From: Acidimicrobiia bacterium
GTDB lineage: Bacteria > Acidobacteriota > Vicinamibacteria > Vicinamibacterales > UBA2999
Length of the DNA: 38,086 nucleotides
Direction of reading: 5' to 3'
Assembly (NCBI GenBank): GCA_016871255.1
Contig: VFZH01000020.1
Span: 1 to 38,086, forward strand
Both the position numbers and the translations under genes were made by a program. Of the stretch, positions 1 through 7,964 are shown piece by piece; position 1 is the stretch's first letter, and each line of letters begins with the position of its first letter. The notes beneath the pieces were generated by a model that worked only from the letters and a program-made list of their open reading frames with translations, was not told the DNA's origin and did no database searches.

Positions 1-2
1 CT

Positions 3-1001
3 TCATGCCGGGGCTCCGGCAGACGCCGCATCCCCACGGCGTGGACGCGGGGAGGCGGCACGGCCCGCTCCGGGCGCCAGGGCCGAGGCCAGCGGCGAGG
101 TCCGATGCGCGCGCAGCGTGAGCACGAGCGACGTGCCGAGGACCAGCGCGCCGTTTGCGACGTGCGCCGAGTTGATGACGAACTGCTTCTCGGTCCAGAT
201 CACCCACGCCCCGAGCGCCACCTGGGCAACGAGCGCTGCCAGGAGCAGCAGCGCGGGACGCAACAGCTCACCGCGCCGGCGGTGGTGTGCGAACACATGT
301 CCCGCCGCGGCCGCGATCAACAGCGTCACGACCACGGCGCCGACGCGGTGCGCGAAGTGCACGGCGATGGCACCGTCCCATAGCGGAGGGACCAGTCCCC
401 CGAACACCAGCGGGAAGTCGGGGATGGCGAGGCCGGCGTCCGTGTGACGCATCGTCGCGCCCACCAGGATCTGCAGGTAGATGACGAGCGTCGTGGCGAT
501 CGCCACGCGCTGGAGCACGCGATCGGACGGCATGGCGTCCGCAGAGCCGGGCGCCCGGTAGCCCGCGATCCACCCCCTGGACGTCACGAGGGCGATGGTG
601 ACGGTGAGGCAGAAGACGAGTTGTGCCAGGCCGGCGTGCGAGATCGAAATCGGCTCCGGCAGGAAGTACAGCACCGTGATGCCGCCGAGGATGCCCTGTG
701 TGATCACGGCCGCCAGCGCCAGGTACCCGAGCCGCCTCACGGCCCGGCGCGGCTCAGCTAGGCGCAGCCAGACGGCCAGCACCACGATCAGCATGCCGAC
801 CGTGCTGGCGATGAGGCGATGGCCGTGCTCGTAGAAGATGCCGCCGACCATCTTGTCGAGCGGGAACGTGAACATCGACCACCCGTACGTCGTCGGCCAG
901 TCGGGCACGGCGAGCCCCGACCCGGTGCTCGTCACCAGGCCCCCCGCGAAGATCAGGATGAGGGTCGACAGGACGACGAGACGGGCGAAGAGGTTCAACA
1001 T
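3..1001 (-). CDS. ctaA: Heme A synthase (COX15/CtaA family)
   Basis: ORF 3..1283(-) trimmed to MLNLFARL... (CAT at 999-1001). Family-like motifs GLVTSTGSGLAVPDWPTTYG, EHGHRLIAS, GATMRHTDAGLAIPDFP, HFAHRVGA and multiple TM stretches. The stop overlaps an ATG (ATGA on the minus strand at 3-6), suggesting a coupled next gene outside the window. Confidence 0.9.
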   Translation of the reverse strand: MLNLFARLVVLSTLILIFAGGLVTSTGSGLAVPDWPTTYGWSMFTFPLDKMVGGIFYEHGHRLIASTVGMLIVVLAVWLRLAEPRRAVRRLGYLALAAVITQGILGGITVLYFLPEPISISHAGLAQLVFCLTVTIALVTSRGWIAGYRAPGSADAMPSDRVLQRVAIATTLVIYLQILVGATMRHTDAGLAIPDFPLVFGGLVPPLWDGAIAVHFAHRVGAVVVTLLIAAAAGHVFAHHRRRGELLRPALLLLAALVAQVALGAWVIWTEKQFVINSAHVANGALVLGTSLVLTLRAHRTSPLASALAPGAGRAASPRPRRGDAASAGAPA

Positions 1002-1063
1002 CCCGGGGGGTGGTCGGGACGCGCCGTCCGGTGCCGGGCGGCGCGTCCGCAGGGTGCGTCGCG

Positions 1064-1846
1064 CTAGGACGCCATCTTGAAGGTGAAGTCGGCCGCTTTC
1101 GACTCGCTCGCGCCCACGGTCACTTCCATCGTCTGCGCGCCGAGCCGCTCGTGCCAGGCCTCGAACGTGTAGGTGCCCGGAGGAAGACCCGAGATCTCGA
1201 AGGAGCCGTCTGGACCGGTCACTGCGAAGAAGGGGTGATCCAGCACCGCCACGTAGGCGTTCATCCACCCGTGCACGTCGCACTTGAAGGGCACCATCAC
1301 CTCACGCGCCGTGAACGTGTGGTTGAACTTCATGCCCTGGATCGGCTGGCCGGTGTTGAACTCCTGGTTGATCTCGGGCAGGGCGTGGATGTTGTGCAGC
1401 GTGGGATCGTCGTTCAGGATCTCGAGCGGCTGTCCGACCTGGATCCCGAAGACGTGCGGCGAGTACTTGCAGCCCTTCTGCGTCATGTGGACCGGCGTCG
1501 TGGGCGCCGGGAACGTGTGACCGCTGAGGCCGTCCTTCAGATAGACCAGGACGTTCCCGAGCGTGCCGCTGTCACCCACCACGAACGTATCCGTCGTGGC
1601 GCCCTTGTTCTCGCGCGCGCACACCGGGTCGGCGTTCATCCGGATCACTTCCGGTGCCGGGGCTGTCCCATCGAGCGTGATCGTGCCCGTGAGCGTGGCC
1701 GCGGTGGCCGGATCGAACGAGGGAGCGGCCGGGGCAGCCGGTGCGGCCGTCGAGGACGGAGCCTCGGAGCCACCGCCGCAGGCGGCGGTCGTGAGCGCGA
1801 GTGCGAGCATGGAAACCGTGAAACCCTTCAACGGACGTGGTGACAT
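1064..1846 (-). CDS. Lipoprotein with cupredoxin-like copper site and C-terminal carboxypeptidase-regulatory-like domain
   Basis: Lipobox-like LALTTAACGGG; upstream His in DPTLHNIHAL plus CDVHGWM (Cys-x2-His-x2-Met) as in type-1 copper proteins; then GPDGSFEISGLPPGTYTFEAWHE. Confidence 0.75.
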   Translation of the reverse strand: MSPRPLKGFTVSMLALALTTAACGGGSEAPSSTAAPAAPAAPSFDPATAATLTGTITLDGTAPAPEVIRMNADPVCARENKGATTDTFVVGDSGTLGNVLVYLKDGLSGHTFPAPTTPVHMTQKGCKYSPHVFGIQVGQPLEILNDDPTLHNIHALPEINQEFNTGQPIQGMKFNHTFTAREVMVPFKCDVHGWMNAYVAVLDHPFFAVTGPDGSFEISGLPPGTYTFEAWHERLGAQTMEVTVGASESKAADFTFKMAS

Positions 1847-1954
1847 CGAGCTTCTCCTGACACGGCTGACGGACGGGTTGAACGGACCTCGAAACCGATC
1901 ATAAATACCACAGAATCAGGTTGTTGCACAGATCGGGCGGTCGCCGGGGGCGGT

Positions 1955-3355
1955 CTACGGCCGGCTGCCGCCCGGCGCGCCGCCGGCCTCCGCGATCTTC
2001 CGCAGGATGCGGTCCTGCATCCACTTCGGGTCCCACCACTCCACCGGGTTCACGGCGTAGCCGTTGACCAGCATCGTGAAGTGCAGGTGGTCCCCACCGG
2101 CGAGTCCGGTCATGCCGCTGCGCCCGAGCACCTGGCCCTTCTCGACCTCGGCGCCGGCCGTGACGTCGATCGACGACAGGTGCGCGTAGAGCGACTGCAC
2201 GCCGAGTCCGTGGTCCAGGATGACGCAGTTGCCGTAGATGCCCAGGTAGGCGGCGAAGACCACCCGCCCGCGCTCGGCGGCGGTTACAGCCACGTTGGCC
2301 GTGACGGCGAGGTCGAACCCGAGGTGTACCTGCCGGTCGACTTCGCGGCCGTCGTAGAAGTACGTCCGGTGGTCGGCGAAGCGCGATTCCACCTGTGAGT
2401 TGCCCAACTGGTTGAACGCGCCTTTCCAGAGCATGGCGGGAGCCGTGTCCCCGGCCAGCTCGCGAATCGTGTCCGCGTTCCGCCGACGGAGGTCGCCGTT
2501 CACGGCCAGGTACGTGTCCAGCAGGTCGTCCGGCGCCGTGGAGAGGTCGAGGCCGGGCGTGTTCGAGACGATCTCCGGGAGGACCCGCGCGAAGAAGCTG
2601 TCGTCCACGGTGATGCGGCTCCTGGCGAACGGCTTCGGGAACGCTTCGTGGCCGACGGCCGTGGCGGCCTCGTTGCCCGCCTCGTCCCTGGCGAACACGG
2701 AGATGGGTGTCGTCAGATCCTGGTCATAGGCCAGCGCGAACACGGCGACGCGGAGCGCGGGGTCTCCCTGAATCCCGGCACCGGACGCGGGGAACCCGGG
2801 GAACTCGATGTCGCCGACCTTCACGCCCGACGTGACGTCTTCCGGCGTCGCCCGGTAGGCGACGAACTCGGCGCCACCCAGGTTCACGTAGTGCTTCGTC
2901 GACAGCACCGAGACGCGCGGCGGCTCCAGCCGGACCTCGATGTCCTTTTCCACCGACGAGGTGGCCTGCCGCAGGCCGTACATCACCGGACGTGATGCGC
3001 GGACCACGATCCGTGCCGGCCCAGAGGCCAGCTCGGGGATCGCCACCTTGCCGATCGGCTGCGACAGCGACACGCGGTCGGCGCTCTCCTGCGTCAGCGC
3101 CGTGCCTGCCGCCGCTGTCATCGACGCGACCGTGAAGCGCCGGTCGCCCTGTTCCACCGCCACGTCCAGGTCGCTGAGATCGCCGCCCGGCGTCTCCACC
3201 GTGACCTGCAGTGTCGTCGCCTGCCCGACGAAGCGCTCGGGCTGGACGATCGTGATCGCCGGGCCTTCGGCGCGGCCGCCCCAGAACCACGCACCGCCGA
3301 GGGCGATGCCCGCGATGAGGATCAGCAGCAGGAGGAATCGGATGAGTGTGCGCAT
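1955..3355 (-). CDS. M23 family (LytM-like) metallopeptidase
   Basis: N-terminal TM segment; C-terminal GNCVILDHGLGVQSLYAHLSSIDVTAGAEVEKGQVLGRSGMTGLAGGDHLHFTMLVNG is typical of peptidase M23. Confidence 0.88.
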   Translation of the reverse strand: MRTLIRFLLLLILIAGIALGGAWFWGGRAEGPAITIVQPERFVGQATTLQVTVETPGGDLSDLDVAVEQGDRRFTVASMTAAAGTALTQESADRVSLSQPIGKVAIPELASGPARIVVRASRPVMYGLRQATSSVEKDIEVRLEPPRVSVLSTKHYVNLGGAEFVAYRATPEDVTSGVKVGDIEFPGFPASGAGIQGDPALRVAVFALAYDQDLTTPISVFARDEAGNEAATAVGHEAFPKPFARSRITVDDSFFARVLPEIVSNTPGLDLSTAPDDLLDTYLAVNGDLRRRNADTIRELAGDTAPAMLWKGAFNQLGNSQVESRFADHRTYFYDGREVDRQVHLGFDLAVTANVAVTAAERGRVVFAAYLGIYGNCVILDHGLGVQSLYAHLSSIDVTAGAEVEKGQVLGRSGMTGLAGGDHLHFTMLVNGYAVNPVEWWDPKWMQDRILRKIAEAGGAPGGSRP

Positions 3356-3370
3356 GAAGCGGGAGTGGCC

Positions 3371-3771
3371 TCAGTCCTGCACGAAACCGTGCTGATCGTA
3401 CTGCCTTTGCGGGGGGCCGAGCCCCTTGTACAGGAAGCGCTGGACGCGGTTGCCGGTCAGGCTCTCGCCCACGTAGACGTTGTTGTGGCTGTCCACGCCG
3501 ATGGCGTGGGCGATGGTGAACTGGCCGCCGACTTCAGCACCCACACGTGGTCGTCGCCATCCACGTCGAGGCCGGCGACGTTGCCCATGGCCCAGTTGTT
3601 CGGCAGCGGCAGCTGCGGCCAGTGCGGGTCCCACTCGTAGATCGGGACCAGGTCCGTGCCCGCGTGCTTCGCTGCGGGGGGCTCGCCGGAGGTCTCCGGC
3701 GCCGAGGGGGCGTTGCAGCCGAGCGCAAGCGCTGCCGCGGCGAGAAGCACGCCGTATCGCGCGATCGGCAT
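3371..3771 (-). pseudogene. Internally deleted, frameshifted NHL-repeat lipoprotein
   Basis: The N-terminus (MPIARYG...LALGCNAP...WAMGNVAGLDVDGDDHVWVL) and C-terminus (VGGQFTIAHAIGVDSHNNVYVGESLTGNRVQRFLYKGL) of an NHL-type propeller lie in different frames and join near 3535, without the middle blades. Confidence 0.7.
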
Positions 3772-3786
3772 CCTGGCCCCGGCCGG

Positions 3787-4257
3787 CTACTTCAGCTTCA
3801 GGCTACCGCCCAGCGGAATCGCCTCCGTGGTCGTGTTGGCGGCGAAGAGCCAGCGGCCGTTCCGCTTCACGAACACCTGCATCGCCAGGAGCTTCGCTTC
3901 GACGGCCGGGCTGTTCTTCCCCTTGTACCGGAAGTTGCCCACCAGCACCGCCGTGTCGCCGTGGATGCGGACGTCGGTCACGTCCACCTGCAGCACGTCC
4001 CATCCGCAGTTCTGCCCTTCGAGCGACTTCAGGAATTCGGCCTTGCCCTTGTGCATGAAGCCGACCGAGAACACGTACAGCAGGTCGTCGGTGACGAGGC
4101 CGGCCATCTCCTGTTCGTTGCAGGTGCGATAGACGTCGTAGAAGTGCTTCTGCGCTGCCAGCACCTCGTCCCTGGCGCTGCTGCCCGACTGGGCCGACGT
4201 CGTCGCTCCGCACAGTGCGAGGAGGACCGCGCCGATGACGATCCGTTTCATGTCCAT
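3787..4257 (-). CDS. Secreted SnoaL-like / DUF4440 nuclear transport factor 2 family protein
   Basis: Signal peptide MKRIVIGAVLLALCGATTSAQ; VTDDLLYVFSVGFMHKGKAEFLKSL...VTDVRIHGDTAVLVGNFRYKGK...VFVKRNGRWLFAA pattern. Confidence 0.78.
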   Translation of the reverse strand: MDMKRIVIGAVLLALCGATTSAQSGSSARDEVLAAQKHFYDVYRTCNEQEMAGLVTDDLLYVFSVGFMHKGKAEFLKSLEGQNCGWDVLQVDVTDVRIHGDTAVLVGNFRYKGKNSPAVEAKLLAMQVFVKRNGRWLFAANTTTEAIPLGGSLKLK

Positions 4258-4350
4258 CTCCCTTCGATGCCGGATGCCGCGAGAAAGGGCCGCACGAGCG
4301 CGCAGCCGGACGAGGTGCCGTCTGCTGCGTGCTCGTGCGGCGGGCGTCTG

Positions 4351-5940
4351 CTACTGCACGGCGTCGAGTCGCATCGTGCCGTCCTCGTTCCACCGGGCAC
4401 GGTACTCTCTGAGCTTCTCGATCGGCATCGGCACGCCGTGAATCGGGACGAGCGTCTTCACCGCCAGGTTCCGCCGCTCGAGCTCGGCGAGGAAGTTGTC
4501 GGCCCACACAAGGTTGAACCCCGCGATGACGCCCGTCTTCATCGACGCGGGCCAGATGTCCGGCGCGGGCCGGCTGGGCCCCGGGTCCATGTTGTACATG
4601 TCCGCGTCCACCACGATCGCGTGGTCGGGGAAGTGGGCGAACAGCATGTGGTCGGCGTGGACGTTCGTCGGGAAGTGGTAGATGTCCATCGTCTGCGTGC
4701 CGTCCTGCCACCGCAGGTGGTCGCCCGCCGCTTCGATCGGCTTCGGCTCGACAGGGTTCTTGGCCAGGTAGTCGGGGTTGCTGGCGAAGGGGCGGCGGAT
4801 GATGTCGTTCCAGAAGTCCACGGTCGACTCGTGGACCACCAGCGCGAGGCCCTGGGCCACCGCCGCACGTGCGCCGCCGGCGTGGTCGGAGTGGGCGTGG
4901 GTGACGACCATCTTCGTCACGGGCTTCGCCGTCGTTTCGCGCGCCTTGGCGATGACTTCCAGCGTCCGGGTTTCGCCCTGGATCGGCTCGATCAGCACCG
5001 CGTGATCGGCGAACTCGACGAGCACGCTGTTGTACTGGAACCCGCCGGAGGCTTCCAGGCCGCCGAGGTGGTGGACCCCTTGCGCCAGCTGGGTGACCAC
5101 CACGGGCGGACGCGTGCCCCCGCCGCCACCCCCGCCGCCGCCCGCAGGTGCCGCAGCGGCCGTGACCGACTCCGGTGCGGCGAGGCTGCTGAGGTCGGCG
5201 TCCAGCGTGTGGGACGCTGCGTTGATCTCGCGCAGCAGGAAGTCGTACTCGTCGTCGATCGTCGTCCGGTACACCTTCGGCAGCATCACGCCGTCCACCG
5301 CTTCGTAGTCCGAGAACGAGGTGGTCACCGCCACGTCGCCGAGGATGCCGTTGAACGTCATGTTCGAGACCGACAGCGGCAGCTTCGTGGTGCGGTCCAC
5401 CGCCAGCGTGATCGTGTTCCCGCTCGTGGTCGTGATGTCCACCACGTCCGCGCTGCCGTCCTGGCGCACGGGGCTGATCGTCGCGCCCTCGGCGAGCGCC
5501 GCGCGGACGGCGGTGATCGGATGGCGGAGCATCTCGATCTGCCGGTCGGCCGCGCCGCCGGACGGCCGCGCGGTGCCGTCGGCTCCGACGTTGTAGGCCA
5601 CGCCGCCGTCGATCGCCTGGTGGACCGGGCCGGGCTCCGGGAGCACGAACGTGAACTGCCGCTCGGTGCTGTACTGGATCGACATGCGATTCGCGGCGAG
5701 ATCGATCGCCTGCCGGTAGCCGCGTACCGACGACAGGCTCATCTTCCCGTCAGCGCCAAGGCTCTGCGTGAGCGCGCCAGCGCTGCCTTCGCCCTCGATG
5801 GTGATCGTCTGGAGCGCGAGGATCCGGTCCTTGCCGCCCAGTGCCTCCGCGGCGTCGTCGATGAGCCGAATTTCCGGCGGTCCCGAGGCGCAGGCGCCGA
5901 ACAGGAGCAGGACCGCGAATGAGAGCCGTTCTATCCTCAC
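4351..5940 (-). CDS. MBL-fold metallo-hydrolase lipoprotein with an extra N-terminal domain
   Basis: Lipobox LLFGACAS; THAHSDHAGG (HxHxDH), NVHADHML, VDADMYNM and PIHG motifs in the C-terminal half; domains joined by a (Gly)9 linker. Confidence 0.85.
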   Translation of the reverse strand: MRIERLSFAVLLLFGACASGPPEIRLIDDAAEALGGKDRILALQTITIEGEGSAGALTQSLGADGKMSLSSVRGYRQAIDLAANRMSIQYSTERQFTFVLPEPGPVHQAIDGGVAYNVGADGTARPSGGAADRQIEMLRHPITAVRAALAEGATISPVRQDGSADVVDITTTSGNTITLAVDRTTKLPLSVSNMTFNGILGDVAVTTSFSDYEAVDGVMLPKVYRTTIDDEYDFLLREINAASHTLDADLSSLAAPESVTAAAAPAGGGGGGGGGTRPPVVVTQLAQGVHHLGGLEASGGFQYNSVLVEFADHAVLIEPIQGETRTLEVIAKARETTAKPVTKMVVTHAHSDHAGGARAAVAQGLALVVHESTVDFWNDIIRRPFASNPDYLAKNPVEPKPIEAAGDHLRWQDGTQTMDIYHFPTNVHADHMLFAHFPDHAIVVDADMYNMDPGPSRPAPDIWPASMKTGVIAGFNLVWADNFLAELERRNLAVKTLVPIHGVPMPIEKLREYRARWNEDGTMRLDAVQ

Positions 5941-6114
5941 GGTGACATCCTTTCGAGTTGAGCACGCCGCGGGCTGACCGGCGCGCAGGCCTTGGAATTC
6001 TACTGCCGACAGCCCTCCGGTGGTGCCGGGTCCGAGGCGGGGGCTGGGGAACGGTCGGAGCGGGTGCGTGCAGCGATCGGGGGGAGCCGCCAGGCGGCCC
6101 CCCCCGGCCGGATC

Positions 6115-7155
6115 TCAGAAGATCGCCGTGAGGTTGAGCAGCGATCCCGTGCCGCCCCGGACCGCGTCCGGGGCGCCGGTCACCATGAAGGTCCACCGGT
6201 TCAGCTTCGCCGCCACCTGCGCCACCTCCTCCAGGTTCATGGCGTCGACCACGTAGCCGCCGATCGTCACGATGAAGAGCGAGTGCACCGGCATGCCCCG
6301 CACGTTGCCCTGTACTTCCTTCGGGACGCCCGACGGGCGCACGTCGTTCGAAACGTCGGCCGCGATCAGGGCGACGTCACGCTCGCGCAGCCAGGGCACC
6401 GTCGAGATGTGGTAGCCCGCCTCGCCGGGTTCGGGATCGGCAGGGATCAGGTTCCAGGGCGCCACCTTCTCACGGCGTTCCCAGCGGCCCGTGCGCAGGA
6501 AGATCGCGTCGCCCGGCTGTACCTTGAAGCCCGCCTTCTTCTCCCAGGCCTCGAAGTCCTCCGGGTAGACCGGCGTGCCCGGCTCGAGGTAGGGGACGCC
6601 CCTGAGCCGCGGGATGTCCATCAGGACGCCGCGCGTCGTGAAGCCCGCAATGTTCTTCAGGATGTCCGCCTTCGAGCAGCCGCCGTACGCCGCGCGGTCC
6701 TTGAAGTCGAAGCCGTTGTAGATCTTCCCCTTGTAGTCGAACTGGCAGACCGCATCGACGTGGCTGTGCGTGGTGCTGTGGAAGCTGATCGTGTACTTGG
6801 TGCCGTTGTTCTCCATCAGGAACGGCCCGAGGCCCGCGCCCGGCTCGTTGGGCGTGTCGGCGGCCTTCTCCGTGATGAGCGGATGGGCGAGCGACACGGT
6901 GATGCCTTCCTTCACGAGCGCGGCCGCCTGCCGCACCTTCTCCGGTGTGACGAGGTTCCAGGTGCCCAGCTCGTCGTCTGCACCCCAGCGGCCCCAGTTC
7001 GAGACCTTCTTCTGCAGCGCCTCGAACTCTGCGACCGATTGGGGCGCCCGTTCGGCGTTGCCGCCAGACCGCACCTGGGCCTGCAGGGTCCAGGTCGTCG
7101 AGAACCAGCCGAGGGCGGCGAGCGCCGCCGCGGCCGTGAATGCCTTGAGTCTCAT
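6115..7155 (-). CDS. Cyclase family protein (PF04199-type)
   Basis: ORF 6115..7581(-) trimmed to MRLKAFTAAAALAALGWF (CAT 7153-7155). HSTTHSHVDAVCQFDYKGKIYNGF, ADILKNIAGFTTRGVLMDIPRLRGVPYLEPGTPVYPEDFEAW and VQPGDAIFLRTGRWERRE are typical of the family. Confidence 0.82.
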   Translation of the reverse strand: MRLKAFTAAAALAALGWFSTTWTLQAQVRSGGNAERAPQSVAEFEALQKKVSNWGRWGADDELGTWNLVTPEKVRQAAALVKEGITVSLAHPLITEKAADTPNEPGAGLGPFLMENNGTKYTISFHSTTHSHVDAVCQFDYKGKIYNGFDFKDRAAYGGCSKADILKNIAGFTTRGVLMDIPRLRGVPYLEPGTPVYPEDFEAWEKKAGFKVQPGDAIFLRTGRWERREKVAPWNLIPADPEPGEAGYHISTVPWLRERDVALIAADVSNDVRPSGVPKEVQGNVRGMPVHSLFIVTIGGYVVDAMNLEEVAQVAAKLNRWTFMVTGAPDAVRGGTGSLLNLTAIF

Positions 7156-7309
7156 CTGTGCTTCTCCCTGTCGGACGTCAACGGACGGCCGGCTGCGAAC
7201 GCTGTACCGAGGACCACCCACCCGGTGGACCAGGTGCGACGAGGCGAGTCTACGGCAAGACAGGCCTGGCCGCCGAACGGTCCGCCGGACGATGCGGGTG
7301 GATCTTACC

Positions 7310-7522
7310 CTACCGCCCGCCGGCGCCTTCACCCAGGGCGTCGATGGCCTGCACATGGACGAGGACCTGCATGTCGTGGTGGCCCGTGTGGGCGTGGAAC
7401 AGGGTTCCCGTGACCACGGCCGGCCGGTGCAGGAGGTCGCGGTACCGCGTCCACAGCACGTCGCCGGTGAGCACGAGCTGCACGGTCCGCACGTCGCTCT
7501 CCGCGAGCGTAGCGGCCGTCTA
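7310..7522 (-). pseudogene. Remnant of a DUF4431-like domain
   Basis: Minus frame reads AESDVRTVQLVLTGDVLWTRYRDLLHRPAVVTGTLFHAHTGHHDMQVLVHVQAIDALGE with no credible N-terminal part; an in-frame TAG lies upstream at 7520-7522. Confidence 0.45.
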
Positions 7523-7649
7523 CGCTCTCGGCGAAATTGGTCTCCCCGCCAAGGAGGCGCTGAGAAAGGCCCCAGCCTCAAAGGACGAGCGTATCCGGCA
7601 ACTGGCCGCGGAAAGACTCTCGAAGCTGGCTCGAGCCATGACCTCCTGA
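7508..7649 (+). pseudogene. Remnant of a HEAT-repeat-like C-terminus
   Basis: AAVYALGEIGLPAKEALRKAPASKDERIRQLAAERLSKLARAMTS* on the plus strand; coherence starts abruptly near 7508, where the DUF4431-like remnant also breaks. Confidence 0.4.
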
Positions 7650-7824
7650 ACTCGGCAGGTCGATACGAGCTGGGTCACCAGTCTGGCCTCGAAGTGCCCG
7701 ACCACACGAAGGAGTCGCATCGAACGCCAGAGCGAACGCTCGCGCGAGTGATCGCGAATGAGGTCGAGGCGATTCGATACCTACTGGAGGCGGCCCGCAA
7801 ATAGCCGCGACGATTGAACTTTTC

Positions 7825-7899
7825 TGGTACCGGTACGGGGATTCGAACCCCGGTCCCGTGGCTGAGAACCACGTGTCCTGACCCCTAGACGATACCGGC
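7825..7899 (-). tRNA. tRNA-Glu (anticodon CTC), CCA encoded
   Basis: Manually folded minus strand: acceptor GCCGGTA/TACCGGT (one G-T), anticodon arm CGTGG-TTCTCAG-CCACG, T arm CGGGG-TTCGAAT-CCCCG, discriminator A + CCA. Confidence 0.95.
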
Positions 7900-7925
7900 A
7901 CTTCAAGGGGGGGCGAACGAACCCG

Positions 7926-7954
7926 ATCGTAACCGATGGTCCCGGGGGAGTAAA
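7926..7954 (-). promoter_or_regulatory. Putative sigma70-type promoter of tRNA-Glu
   Basis: Minus strand TTTACT-N17-TACGAT, with the predicted start ~20 nt upstream of the tRNA 5' end. Confidence 0.5.
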
Positions 7955-7964
7955 GAATGGAGGC

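Noticed and set aside
1895-1930. AT-rich stretch upstream of the cupredoxin-like gene, possible promoter (TATGAT on the minus strand)
   Set aside because: No acceptable -35 at 16-18 nt; too weak to list as a feature.
5100-5150. GC-rich ccgccgccaccc tract
   Set aside because: Encodes the Gly9 inter-domain linker of the MBL protein; reported only as part of that protein.
3547-5922. 791-aa plus-strand ORF antisense to the DUF4440 and MBL genes
   Set aside because: Shadow ORF; real genes with signal peptides and catalytic motifs lie on the minus strand.
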